Of a stretch of DNA of 64,000 nt, positions 9,408 to 18,067 are shown piece after piece. The notes under the pieces are model-generated. The model did not search any database and was not told the DNA's origin. It was given only the letters and a program-made list of their open reading frames with translations. The stretch is from a bacterium (GTDB lineage Bacteria > Pseudomonadota > Alphaproteobacteria > Caulobacterales > Caulobacteraceae), in assembly GCA_030824495.1 (NCBI GenBank), contig JAVBXP010000084.1, positions 62,001 through 126,000 on the forward strand. The letters run 5' to 3'. The position numbers and the translations under genes were made by a program. Position 1 is the stretch's first letter. Every line of letters starts with the position of its first letter.

Positions 9408-9892
9408 GACGCTGGCTTCCCTACCCGGCCATGTCCGGGCTCCTCTTGGTCATCTGGCTTTTGCTCAACCAGACGCTGGCGCCTGGCCAGTTCGTGGTGG
9501 GCGCCATACTCGGCGTGGTCCTGGCGCGGATATTCCGCCTGCTGGACGCCCCCACCCTGCGTCTACGCAATCCGCATAGGCTGCTGCTTCTGGCCGCGCG
9601 GGTCTCGCTCGACGTCGTCCGATCCAACTACGCTGTCGCCAAGCTCATCGTCCGCGGTCAAAGCCGGGCGGTGCAGTCCGGCTTTGTGTCCGTGCCGCTG
9701 CGGCTGACCAATCCCTACGCCCTGGTGGTGCTGGCCTGCATCATCACCTCCACCCCAGGAACCATTTGGGTCAGCTATGACGCCGGCCGCAACGTCCTGC
9801 TGATCCACGTGCTCGACCTGGTGGACGAAACGGTCTGGATCCGCACCATTCGCGACCGGTACGAACACCTTCTGCTGGAGATATTCGAATGA
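9404..9892 (+). CDS. mrpE: Mrp antiporter subunit E
   Basis: A 162-residue MrpE protein with two to three N-terminal hydrophobic helices followed by a soluble region. Recognisable family features are the early WLLLNQTLAPGQFVVGAILG segment and NPYALVVLACIITSTPGT in the second half. MrpE has no NADH-dehydrogenase homologue and is specific to this antiporter class. It is coupled by 4-bp overlaps to subunits D and F, in the usual position in the operon. Confidence 0.93.
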   Translation: MRRWLPYPAMSGLLLVIWLLLNQTLAPGQFVVGAILGVVLARIFRLLDAPTLRLRNPHRLLLLAARVSLDVVRSNYAVAKLIVRGQSRAVQSGFVSVPLRLTNPYALVVLACIITSTPGTIWVSYDAGRNVLLIHVLDLVDETVWIRTIRDRYEHLLLEIFE

Positions 9893-10170
9893 GCGCCAGC
9901 CTGCTGAACGCCGCGGTGATCGCCGCCCAGATCCTGCTGGTGCTCGCCATGAGCTTTTCGCTCTTCCGCATGGCCTACGGGCCCCGCGCCCAGGATCGCG
10001 TCCTTGGGCTCGACACCTTCTACGTCAACGGCATGCTCCTGCTGGTGACGATCGGGATCCGCACCGGCAGCGTGCTCTATTTCGAGGCCAGCCTGATCAT
10101 CGCCCTGCTCGGCTTCGCCGGCACCGTGGCCCTGTCCAAGTTCCTCATGCGCGGCGAGGTGATCGAATGA
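9889..10170 (+). CDS. mrpF: Mrp antiporter subunit F
   Basis: A 93-residue small membrane subunit with three predicted helices. The central YGPRAQDRVLGLDTFYVNG segment is typical of MrpF/PhaF proteins. The start overlaps the stop of subunit E (ATGA) and the stop overlaps subunit G (ATGA at 10167-10170). The length is normal for the family. Confidence 0.92.
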   Translation: MSASLLNAAVIAAQILLVLAMSFSLFRMAYGPRAQDRVLGLDTFYVNGMLLLVTIGIRTGSVLYFEASLIIALLGFAGTVALSKFLMRGEVIE

Positions 10171-10520
10171 ACAGCCTCGCCGAACTTCCGCTCTGGGCGT
10201 CCATCCTCGTCTCGATCTTTCTGCTGTTGGGGGCCTCCCTAGCGTTGATCGGCTCCTTTGGCCTTTCGCGCCTCAACAGCTTCTACAAACGCGTCCATGC
10301 GCCGACGCTGGGAACCACCTTCGGCGCCTTTTGCATCCTGGCCGGCTCGATCACCTACTTCTCGGTCTCCCAATCACGCCTGGTGCTGCACGAGGTGCTG
10401 ATCGGCGTTTTCCTGAGCCTGACTACGCCAATCACCCTGATGCTGCTGGTGCGCGCGGCCCTCTATCGTGATCGGCAGAAGGGCTCCCAGGACGTCCCAA
10501 ATCTAGACCTGCCCGACTAG
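10167..10520 (+). CDS. mrpG: Mrp antiporter subunit G
   Basis: A 117-residue last subunit of the Mrp antiporter, with three hydrophobic helices and the MrpG/PhaG signature GLSRLNSFYKRVHAPTLGTT. It ends the coupled six-gene operon. No strong hairpin terminator follows directly, and the acyl-CoA synthetase gene begins 108 bp downstream, so readthrough is possible. The short hydrophilic C-terminus is unremarkable. Confidence 0.92.
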   Translation: MNSLAELPLWASILVSIFLLLGASLALIGSFGLSRLNSFYKRVHAPTLGTTFGAFCILAGSITYFSVSQSRLVLHEVLIGVFLSLTTPITLMLLVRAALYRDRQKGSQDVPNLDLPD

Positions 10521-10576
10521 GCCCTGCGACGCACGGCAGCGACGCCGGGTTTACGTCCCCCTGCCTTGCGCTAACG

Positions 10577-10613
10577 TGTCTCAACTCAGAGACAGACGGC
10601 TCCTGAAGAGCCG
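10577..10613 (+). promoter_or_regulatory. Two small inverted repeats in the leader of the acyl-CoA synthetase gene
   Basis: TGTCTC-aactca-GAGACA (10577-10594) is followed directly by CGGCTC-ctgaa-GAGCCG (10597-10613), ending 15 bases before the start codon at 10629. They could be an operator plus a leader hairpin, or a weak terminator for the Mrp operon. Only the dyads are seen; their function is open. Confidence 0.35.
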
Positions 10614-10628
10614 CGCAGGGAGGGACCG

Positions 10629-12167
10629 ATGTATCTCGCCGATCACGCCCGGCTGACGCCGGACAAGCCCGCTATGGTTTCCGCCGAAACCGGTCAGTCC
10701 GTGACCTATGCGCAGTTGAACGCGCGCTCGAACCAGTTTGCACAATATCTCCACGCCCAGGGCCTGCGGCGCGGCGACCACATAGCCGTGCTGATGGAGA
10801 ACAACCTCTCCTTCATGGAGCCGATCTGGGCGGCGTTCCGCTCGGGCCTCTATGTCACGGCCGTCAACCGCTACCTGCCGGCGGATGAGGCCGCCTATAT
10901 CGCCAATGACTGCGGGGCCAAGGCGCTGGTCACCTCCTACGCCAAGCGCGAGATCGCGGCGGAACTGACCGACCTGATCCCCAATTGCCCCATCCGCCTG
11001 ATGATCGGCGGCACGATCCCCGGATGGACGCCCTACGAGGACGCGGTGGAGTCCGGATCGCCCGAGCCGCTCGCCCAGGAATGGATGGGCGACTCCATGC
11101 TCTATTCGTCGGGAACAACCGGGCGGCCCAAGGGCATCCTTCGGCCGCTGGCTGAGATCACGCCGGCCGAAGGGTTTGGCGTGCGCCAAGCGGCCAATCG
11201 CTACGAACTGACGTCGGACTCAGTCTATCTGTCGCCGGCGCCGCTCTACCATGCCGCCCCGCTGGCCTATGTCCTCACAGTCCAGTCGTTCGGCGGGACT
11301 GTGGTGATGATGGAGCGCTTCGACGCCGAACAGGCCCTGCAGCTCATCGAGAAATATGGGGTCACCCACAGCCAGTGGGTGCCGACCATGTTCGTGCGGA
11401 TGATGAAGCTCGAGCCGCAGGACCGCGCCCGCTACGATCTCTCCAGCCACAAGGTCGCAATCCACGCCGCCGCGCCCTGTCCGGTGGAGGTGAAGCGCCA
11501 GATGATCGAGTGGTGGGGGCCGATCCTCTACGAATACTACGCCGGGACAGAGGCCTCGGGTTCAACCTTCATCACCAGCGAGGACTGGTTGGAGCATCCC
11601 GGCTCGGTCGGCCGGGCCGCGCTTGGCGTCCTGCACATCTGCGACGAGGACGGCGAGGAACTGCCGATCGGCGAGACCGGGCTGGTATACTTCGAGCGCG
11701 AGGCGCCGACCTTCGAATACCACAACGACCCGGCCAAGACGGCCTCGGCCCGCCACCCCAAATACGCCAACTGGAACGCCCTCGGCGACGTCGGCTACCT
11801 CGACGAGGACGGCTATCTCTACCTCACCGACCGCAAAGCCTTCATGATCATCTCCGGCGGGGTGAACATCTATCCGCAGGCGATCGAAGACGCCCTGATC
11901 ACCCATCCGAAAGTCGCCGACGTGGCGGTGTTCGGTATTCCAGATCCCGAAATGGGCGAGGCGGTGAAGGCGGTGATCGAGCCAGCACCCGGCCAAACCC
12001 CGAGCGATGACCTGGCCGCTGAGTTGATGACCTATGCCCGCGAACGGGTCGCCCACTACATGGCGCCGCGCTCCATCGACTTCATAGAGGAGATGCCGCG
12101 CCTGCCCACCGGCAAGCTCTACAAGCGTGTGCTCCGCGACGCCTATTGGCAGGATCGGAAGATTTGA
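10629..12167 (+). CDS. Acyl-CoA synthetase (AMP-forming)
   Basis: A 512-residue member of the adenylate-forming enzyme family that activates a carboxylic acid, probably a fatty or aromatic acid, to its CoA thioester. Visible motifs are the ATP/AMP signature YSSGTTGRPKG at residues 159-169, YYAGTEASG in the middle, DRKAFMIISGGVNIYP near the C-terminal hinge, and the catalytic lysine region PTGKLYKR near the end. GGGAGGGA precedes the ATG at the normal distance. The thioesterase gene begins 58 bp downstream, suggesting shared acyl-CoA metabolism together with fadE at the left edge. Chain specificity is unknown, so no specific fadD symbol is given. Confidence 0.92.
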   Translation: MYLADHARLTPDKPAMVSAETGQSVTYAQLNARSNQFAQYLHAQGLRRGDHIAVLMENNLSFMEPIWAAFRSGLYVTAVNRYLPADEAAYIANDCGAKALVTSYAKREIAAELTDLIPNCPIRLMIGGTIPGWTPYEDAVESGSPEPLAQEWMGDSMLYSSGTTGRPKGILRPLAEITPAEGFGVRQAANRYELTSDSVYLSPAPLYHAAPLAYVLTVQSFGGTVVMMERFDAEQALQLIEKYGVTHSQWVPTMFVRMMKLEPQDRARYDLSSHKVAIHAAAPCPVEVKRQMIEWWGPILYEYYAGTEASGSTFITSEDWLEHPGSVGRAALGVLHICDEDGEELPIGETGLVYFEREAPTFEYHNDPAKTASARHPKYANWNALGDVGYLDEDGYLYLTDRKAFMIISGGVNIYPQAIEDALITHPKVADVAVFGIPDPEMGEAVKAVIEPAPGQTPSDDLAAELMTYARERVAHYMAPRSIDFIEEMPRLPTGKLYKRVLRDAYWQDRKI

Positions 12168-12225
12168 ACATCGAAGTCGAAGCCAGCGCCTTTGCACCGA
12201 AACGGCGACTGGCTAAGACACCGGA

Positions 12226-13056
12226 ATGTCCCAGCGTTCGCTCAATCCCGCCTATGACATCTCCCTGAACGCCGTTGGCCCCGGCCGGTGGACGACGTTC
12301 GCGGCGCCCGAATGGCGCAATCCCGGCGGCGGCCTATGGGGCGGGTACGCTCTTGGACTCTGCGTCCGGGCGCTGGAAGCCGAACCGGAGGCGACGGGGG
12401 AAACCCTGTCCATGACACTCACCTATGCGTCAGGCCTGCCGTCCGGCGAGCTCGACATCCGCACGCGACGTCTGCGGCAGGGAGGATCCATCGGGGTTTG
12501 GGAGGTCGAACTTCGCCCGCACGGCGTCGAGGATGTGGGCGTGCATGGCATGGTCACCCTGGCGCGCCGTCCGCCCACCCCGCCCTTCACGTTCGCCAGC
12601 CTTCCGCAGGCGCCGCCGCCGGAAGCCTTGCCCTCGCCCGAACATCCCGCCGGAGCCGCGCACTTCGGCGCGTCGGCGTTCGAGCGGCGGACCCTCGACG
12701 GGTTTCCCCCCAAGCCCGGCGGGGATTCACGGTCGTTAGCCTGGGTGCGGCCTCGAAACGGCGCCTGGGACAAGGCGCTTCTTGCGATGGTGACGGACAA
12801 TTCGGCGCCGCGCGCCATGTACGCCCTGGACCGGGTGATGACGACCACCCTCTCGCTGACGGCCTACCTCCACGCCAGCGCCGAGGAGTTGGCCGACCTC
12901 GGCGACAACTTCATCCTGATCGAATGTGAAGGCCGGGTCGGCGGCGGCGGCGCTTCGGACGAAAGGTCGAGCTACTGGTCCCGAGATGGGCGGTTGCTGG
13001 CGACCAGCGAACAACTGGCCTGGTATCGCCAGATACCGCCTGCGTCTCCGGAATAG
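12226..13056 (+). CDS. Acyl-CoA thioesterase family protein (TesB-like double hotdog)
   Basis: A 276-residue protein resembling TesB-like thioesterases, which hydrolyse acyl-CoA to free acid and CoA. The N-terminal segment NPGGGLWGGYALGLCVRAL corresponds to the first hotdog domain's substrate-entry region. The C-terminal half has a second hotdog-like region with SRDGRLLATSEQLAWYR, close to the family's usual end motif (DG-x-L-x-A-s-x-x-Q). It follows the acyl-CoA synthetase by 58 bp and ends in a hairpin shared with the convergent receptor gene. Family assignment is good; substrate is unknown. Confidence 0.82.
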   Translation: MSQRSLNPAYDISLNAVGPGRWTTFAAPEWRNPGGGLWGGYALGLCVRALEAEPEATGETLSMTLTYASGLPSGELDIRTRRLRQGGSIGVWEVELRPHGVEDVGVHGMVTLARRPPTPPFTFASLPQAPPPEALPSPEHPAGAAHFGASAFERRTLDGFPPKPGGDSRSLAWVRPRNGAWDKALLAMVTDNSAPRAMYALDRVMTTTLSLTAYLHASAEELADLGDNFILIECEGRVGGGGASDERSSYWSRDGRLLATSEQLAWYRQIPPASPE

Positions 13057-13060
13057 GCTG

Positions 13061-13093
13061 GGAAAAGGGAGCGATGTCGCCCGCTCCCTTTCC
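13061..13093. terminator. Bidirectional hairpin between convergent genes
   Basis: GGAAAAGGGAGCG pairs with CGCTCCCTTTCC (one bulged A) around an 8-base loop. It sits directly after the thioesterase stop (plus) and before the stop of the siderophore receptor (minus), and the A/T pairs at the base of the stem give a short U-run in either direction. Confidence 0.7.
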
Positions 13094-13098
13094 TGTGC

Positions 13099-15228
13099 CT
13101 AGTAGGCGGCGCGGATCGACACCGCGACGCTGCGGGGCTCGCCGTAGTAGTTGCCGCGGCCAACGCCGCTGATGCGGGCGTAATAGACCTCATCGAAGAG
13201 GTTGTTCACCGACAGCCGCACCGTCACATCGTCATTCACGCGATAGCCGACATTGGCGTTGACGACGACATAGGCCGGTTGGCGGACCGCGATGGGCATA
13301 GTTCCGCCGACCGTCTCGCCAAACGCATTCAGCCCGGCCCCAACGTCGAAGCCCGCCAGCGCGCCTTCGGTGAAGCGGTAGTTGGTGTAGGCCTTGAACA
13401 TGTGCTTGGGGCTGACCAGGGTGAACGGCTTGCCGCCATTGTTCACGTCGGTCTCGTACTCATTCTTGTTGTACGAATAGCCGGCGTTGACGCGCCAGTT
13501 GTTGGTGATCTGGCCCGTGGCCTCCAGCTCGACACCCTTGCTGAGCACTTCGCCAGTCGCGATGAAGAAGCCTTCATTGTCAGGGTCGGGCTGCGAGCGG
13601 TTCACCTGGTTGATGCGGTAGACGGCGCCCGACAGCAGCAGGCGGTTATCGAAGAACTCGGCCTTCACCCCGGCCTCGACCTGCTCGCCGATGATCGGGT
13701 CAAGGAAATCGCCGTCCACTGTCCGGGCGCTTTGCGGGGTCAGGGTGTCGGCGTAGCTGGCGTAGATCGACCAGTTCTCATTCAGATCGTGGACCACGCC
13801 GAGGTAGGGCGTGAACTCGTGCTCCACCTTGTAGGTGCTCCAAGGGCCGTAGGTCCAAGGCTGGGGCGGATTGGTCGGCGTCGCGCGGGTGCCGCCTGAA
13901 CGCGTGCTGTTCTCATACCAGCTGAAACGGCCGCCCAAGGTGACGATGGTGTTGTCGAACGGCCGCAGGCGGGCGTTGCCGTAAACCCCGTACTGTTCGA
14001 CCTCGGAACGCCCGCCGCCGTTATTGCCGTAGAAAGGCTCAGGGACATTGGTCACCGGATTGAAGACGTCGATGCGGGCGAAGGCGCTGTGCCTCCACTC
14101 GGAGTACTTGTTGTCCCTCGTCTGATAGTCGGCGCCGATCAGCAGGTCATGGCTGCGGCCGAACAGATTGATCGCTCCGCTGAGATTCACGTCGAAGCTG
14201 TTCTGGCGCGTGAAGTTCTCGCCGGAATAGGCGATCTGGTTGGTGAAGCCGTTGGTCGGCGTGACCGCCCCGCTGCCCACATAGGCGTACTTGTCCATCC
14301 GCTCCTGCTGAGCGGTCTGGGCCGTCGCCCGGATCCGCCAGCCGCCCGTGAATTCGTGAGCAAGTTCAGCGAAGGCGACCGTGTCCTGCGTGCGGAACCG
14401 GTTCCAGTCGGCGCCGAGGAAGGTTGAGCGATCAACCTTCAGCAGGCCGCCTGTGGTGTAGCCCGGCAGCCCGGTCTGATTGGCGGGCTTGAAGTCCTGA
14501 TAGTGCCCGCCGACCGTCAGCGTGGTTTGCGGCGTGAGATCATAGGCCAGGGCGCCATAGACGATGGCCCGCCGCTTGTGCGCCACGTCATAGAACATGT
14601 CCTGATCTTGGAAGGCGCCCACCAGTCGGCCACGCAAGCGGCCGGAGTCGAGCAAGGGCCCCGAGATATCGCCCTCGATCCGATAGTTGTTCCACGAACC
14701 GGCCATGAAGGAACCCGAGGCCTGGAAGTCCTCGGTGGGACGCTTGCGCACCAGGTTGATGCTGCCCGCCGGGCTGGCGGTCCCGCTGTAGAGGCTCGCG
14801 GCGCCGCGTAGCACTTCGACGCGCTCATAGATCGACATGTCCGGCGTCGACCCGGGATATCCGATCCCCGCCACGCCATCGAGCAAATAGGCGTCGATGG
14901 AGAAGCCCCGCGACATATACGACGGGCTCTCGGGAGAAATCCCGGTGATCGTGATCCCGGGAACCTGGGTCATCAGGTCTTCCAGCGTGAACAGGTTCTG
15001 CTCGACGATCCGGGTCTGACCAACCACCGTCACGGTCTGGGGAATTTCGCGGATCGGCGTCGCCGCCTTAGCCCCGGCTGCACCGGCCTCCTTGGCGCCG
15101 ACCAGCACCAACTCGGAAACTGTCGTTGCGTCGTCCGCCGCTTCAGCCCGCGCACCGCCGGCGCTCAGGCCAGCCGCCAACACACCGGCGCCGATCAGGG
15201 CCCCGTTCAATCGTCCAAAACGCTGCAT
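13099..15228 (-). CDS. TonB-dependent siderophore receptor
   Basis: A 709-residue outer-membrane receptor for ferric siderophores, powered by TonB. It has a signal peptide ending near GGARAEA, a TonB-box-like region (TVSELVLVG), a plug domain of about 120 residues with ETPQ-like PIREIPQTVTVVG and VEVLRGAASLYSGTASPAG, and a 22-strand barrel ending in SVAVSIRAAY. There is no N-terminal STN signalling domain, so it is not a sigma/anti-sigma transducer. The ATG at 15228 is chosen over a TTG four codons upstream because GGGGTG lies just before it. It is divergent from another siderophore receptor; a Fur-like site at 15277-15295 lies about 50 bp upstream, so iron repression is likely. Confidence 0.93.
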   Translation of the reverse strand: MQRFGRLNGALIGAGVLAAGLSAGGARAEAADDATTVSELVLVGAKEAGAAGAKAATPIREIPQTVTVVGQTRIVEQNLFTLEDLMTQVPGITITGISPESPSYMSRGFSIDAYLLDGVAGIGYPGSTPDMSIYERVEVLRGAASLYSGTASPAGSINLVRKRPTEDFQASGSFMAGSWNNYRIEGDISGPLLDSGRLRGRLVGAFQDQDMFYDVAHKRRAIVYGALAYDLTPQTTLTVGGHYQDFKPANQTGLPGYTTGGLLKVDRSTFLGADWNRFRTQDTVAFAELAHEFTGGWRIRATAQTAQQERMDKYAYVGSGAVTPTNGFTNQIAYSGENFTRQNSFDVNLSGAINLFGRSHDLLIGADYQTRDNKYSEWRHSAFARIDVFNPVTNVPEPFYGNNGGGRSEVEQYGVYGNARLRPFDNTIVTLGGRFSWYENSTRSGGTRATPTNPPQPWTYGPWSTYKVEHEFTPYLGVVHDLNENWSIYASYADTLTPQSARTVDGDFLDPIIGEQVEAGVKAEFFDNRLLLSGAVYRINQVNRSQPDPDNEGFFIATGEVLSKGVELEATGQITNNWRVNAGYSYNKNEYETDVNNGGKPFTLVSPKHMFKAYTNYRFTEGALAGFDVGAGLNAFGETVGGTMPIAVRQPAYVVVNANVGYRVNDDVTVRLSVNNLFDEVYYARISGVGRGNYYGEPRSVAVSIRAAY

Positions 15229-15276
15229 GCGCCACCCCAAAGGAAAAAGTCGGCGCCCTGGTATCGGGACTCATTT

Positions 15277-15295
15277 GCTATTGCAAGTCATTATC
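15277..15295 (-). promoter_or_regulatory. Fur-like box upstream of the left-hand siderophore receptor
   Basis: Read on the minus strand, GATAATGACTTGCAATAGC matches 13 of 19 positions of the classical Fur consensus (GATAATGATAATCATTATC). It lies 49-67 bp upstream of the receptor start codon. Operator identity is inferred from this match and from the nature of the gene. Confidence 0.6.
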
Positions 15296-15403
15296 ATATT
15301 CCTACAAGGGCTATTGAAGGCGCGTTGAGGCAGCCCCGACCAAAGGGTTTGGAGCGCTGCACCGACAACGATTCCGGGGCCGCAAATTCGACAACTTGCG
15401 ACT

Positions 15404-15422
15404 GATACTAAGAATCGTTTGC
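15404..15422 (+). promoter_or_regulatory. Fur-like box upstream of the right-hand siderophore receptor operon
   Basis: GATACTAAGAATCGTTTGC matches 13 of 19 positions of the classical Fur consensus and lies about 50-80 bp upstream of the possible start codons of the receptor at 15469/15499. The flanking CTTGCG and TTTGCAAG also resemble TTGC/GCAA half-sites found in alphaproteobacterial Fur boxes. Confidence 0.6.
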
Positions 15423-15468
15423 AAGATAAAGGGACGCCCCTCATAACCCCGCAAAACCGTGCCAGCCA

Positions 15469-17697
15469 GTGGGACGGATCAATGCCAGGGGCTGTTCTTT
15501 GCGTATTCGAAACTCCATTCGCCGTGAAACCCGCCGTTTGCTTCCGGCCATCGCCGCCGTCACAGCCAGCGCGCTGATCGTCCCAGGCGCCATGGCGGCC
15601 GACGCCGACGAGGCGACGGTGGAAGGGGTCGTCGTGACCGCGACCAAGGACGGCTACAAGGCCAAGTCGACGACATCCTCGACCAAGCTGCCGCTGTCCC
15701 TGCGCGAGACGCCGCAGTCGGTGACGGTGATCACCCGGCAGCGAATGGACGATTTCAACCTGACATCCGTCGCCAACGTGCTGGAGCAGACCACCGGCGT
15801 CACGGTGCAGGAAAATGACTCCAACCGCGTGAACTTCACCTCCCGCGGTTTTGCGATCACCAACTTCCAGATGGATGGCGTGCCGACGACCTATTCGTCC
15901 GGCAACAGCACCATGAGCGACACCCTGATCTACGACCGGGTAGAGGTGGTGCGTGGCGCCACCGGCCTGGTGACGGGCTCTGGCGATCCCTCCGCGACCG
16001 TCAACCTGATCCGCAAACAGCCAACCCGCACCTTCACCGGCTCGTTCGCGGTCACGGCGGGAAGCTGGAGCCTGGGACGCGTCGAGGCCGACGTGTCCGG
16101 GCCGATCCTCGCCGCCGGGAAGGTCCGCGCGCGGCTGGTCGCCGGCTTCCAGGACAAAGCCTCGCACATCGATTTCTACGAGGAGAAGAAGGCGGTCATC
16201 TACGGCGTGCTGGAGGCCGATGTCACCGACTCGACCCTGGTGCGTATCGGCTACGACTACCAACAGGTGACCCCACGCGGCACGACATGGGGAACGGCGC
16301 CGCTCTACTACCGCGACGGTACGCCGACCTCGCTGCCCCGCTCGTACAATGTCGCGGCGCGCTGGAGCACATGGGACCGCGACACCGGCAACCTGTTCGG
16401 CGTGATCGAGCAGAAGCTGCCAGGCGACTGGACGCTGCGCGCCGCCGTCAACCGCCGCGACAGCACCTCAACCGCCCTGCTCTACTACGGCTACGGCGGC
16501 TACCCGGACCGGATCACCGGCGGCGGTCTGGCCGTCGCTGACTACTACAATGTGTACGAGGAGAAGGAGACCGGGTTCGACGTCTATGCCAGCGGCCCGC
16601 TCGAGCTGTTCGGCCGCAAGCACGAACTGGTCTTCGGTGTGAACGGGTACGACCGCGACGGCACGACGATCAACACCGCGATCATCAGCCGCCCCTACCC
16701 GATGGTCATCCCCGACTTCCGCAACTGGGATGGGCGGATCGCCGAGCCGGTGCGGGTGAACTATGGCACGCCGCAGCAGATCGCCCGCACGACCGAAAGC
16801 GGCATCTATGGCGCGATCCGTCTCAACCCCACCGACAAGCTGAAGATCATCGCCGGGGCCCGGCGCTCGGAGTGGGAGACCAAGACCGACCGCTACGATC
16901 TGAAGGGCGTCTACACGGAAACCAGCAACGCCTATTCCGAAGATCGCGTGACCCCGTATGTGGGCGTCATCTACGACATCACCTCGCAGATCTCGGCCTA
17001 TGCCAGCTACTCGGACCTCTTCAAGCCGCAGAGCAACAAGGACAAGAACAACGAGCAACTGGCCCCCGTCGTCGGCTCCAACTACGAGGGCGGGCTGAAA
17101 GGCGAGTTCCTGGACGGCAAGCTCTACGCCGCGCTCGTCGGCTTCTACGTGAAGCAGGACAACCTCGCCGAACTCGACCCGACCGTTCCTGACGGCTTCG
17201 TGCTGACAGACGGCAGCTCGGCCTATCGCCCCGTCAGCGGCGCCGTCACCCGTGGCGCGGAGTTCGAGGTCGCCGGCGAACTCAACGCCCATTGGCGCGT
17301 GAGCGCCGGCTACACCTACGCCTACACCGAAAACGCCGCCGGCCTGCGCATCAACACGCTCAACCCGCGCAACATCGTCCGCATCTATTCGACCTACGAT
17401 CTGCAGGGCGCCCTGCAGGGCCTGACCATCGGCGGCGGCCTCAACTGGCAGAGCGAGATCTACACCGCCGCCACGATCCCGATCTCCAACACCGCGACGA
17501 TCCGCACCAATGTGAGCCAGGACTCCTATGTGCTGGCCAACCTCATGGCGCGCTACAAGATCAACGATCACGTCAATCTGGCGCTGAACGTCGACAACCT
17601 GTTCGACGAGAAATATTACCGCCGGGTCGGTTTCTACAACGGCGGCTATTTCGGCGAGCCGCGCCGGGTGACGGTCTCCGTCCGGGCCGCGTTCTAG
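15469..17697 (+). CDS. TonB-dependent siderophore receptor (operon leader)
   Basis: A receptor of up to 742 residues related to FhuE/FpvA-type siderophore receptors. It has a signal peptide ending near GAMAADA, a plug domain with LRETPQSVTVITRQRMDD and VEVVRGATGLVTGSGDPS, and a barrel ending in RVTVSVRAAF. No STN domain is present. Start choice is uncertain: GTG at 15469 has no clear ribosome site, whereas TTG at 15499 has AGGGG about 8 bases upstream and would give 732 residues with a conventional signal peptide. The next gene (DUF3649) starts 13 bp after its stop, followed by PepSY, DUF3325 and ferredoxin reductase genes, an arrangement typical of reductive siderophore utilisation. A Fur-like site lies upstream. 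Confidence 0.93.
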   Translation: MGRINARGCSLRIRNSIRRETRRLLPAIAAVTASALIVPGAMAADADEATVEGVVVTATKDGYKAKSTTSSTKLPLSLRETPQSVTVITRQRMDDFNLTSVANVLEQTTGVTVQENDSNRVNFTSRGFAITNFQMDGVPTTYSSGNSTMSDTLIYDRVEVVRGATGLVTGSGDPSATVNLIRKQPTRTFTGSFAVTAGSWSLGRVEADVSGPILAAGKVRARLVAGFQDKASHIDFYEEKKAVIYGVLEADVTDSTLVRIGYDYQQVTPRGTTWGTAPLYYRDGTPTSLPRSYNVAARWSTWDRDTGNLFGVIEQKLPGDWTLRAAVNRRDSTSTALLYYGYGGYPDRITGGGLAVADYYNVYEEKETGFDVYASGPLELFGRKHELVFGVNGYDRDGTTINTAIISRPYPMVIPDFRNWDGRIAEPVRVNYGTPQQIARTTESGIYGAIRLNPTDKLKIIAGARRSEWETKTDRYDLKGVYTETSNAYSEDRVTPYVGVIYDITSQISAYASYSDLFKPQSNKDKNNEQLAPVVGSNYEGGLKGEFLDGKLYAALVGFYVKQDNLAELDPTVPDGFVLTDGSSAYRPVSGAVTRGAEFEVAGELNAHWRVSAGYTYAYTENAAGLRINTLNPRNIVRIYSTYDLQGALQGLTIGGGLNWQSEIYTAATIPISNTATIRTNVSQDSYVLANLMARYKINDHVNLALNVDNLFDEKYYRRVGFYNGGYFGEPRRVTVSVRAAF

Positions 17698-17710
17698 AGC
17701 ACGCGCGCCG

Positions 17711-18067
17711 ATGACGACCTCGACCACTCTCGCAGCCCCGCCGGCCACCAAAGCCAAGAGCGCCAAGGCGGCCAAGCCGCCGCCCTGGCGACGCCGGCTG
17801 GACGTCGCCGCGCGCGGGGTCGCGGCGATCTTCCTCGGCTACCTGTTCGCCGCGCTCACCACTGCGGTGTTGGCGCGGGTCCTGCCGGGACCGCGCGCTG
17901 AGGCATCCATGGCCGCCACCCTGCTGTCGTTCGCAGTCTATGCGAGCGTCGCGGTCTGGGCCTTCGCCGACGCCAAGACCTGGCGCGTGTGGCTTGGCCT
18001 CACTGCGGGATCGGGACTGCTCGCGGCGATCCTCTGGCTTTCCCTGACCCTGGAGCCCCGACTGTGA
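17711..18067 (+). CDS. DUF3649-like small membrane protein
   Basis: A 118-residue protein with a basic, alanine/lysine-rich N-terminus (about 30 residues) followed by three hydrophobic helices. Its length, the RGVAAIFLGYLFAALTTA helix and its place between a siderophore receptor and a PepSY-TM protein match the DUF3649 family, which recurs in iron-uptake operons. The biochemical function of the family is not known to me. Its stop overlaps a GTG start of the PepSY gene (GTGA at 18064-18067). Confidence 0.78.
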   Translation: MTTSTTLAAPPATKAKSAKAAKPPPWRRRLDVAARGVAAIFLGYLFAALTTAVLARVLPGPRAEASMAATLLSFAVYASVAVWAFADAKTWRVWLGLTAGSGLLAAILWLSLTLEPRL

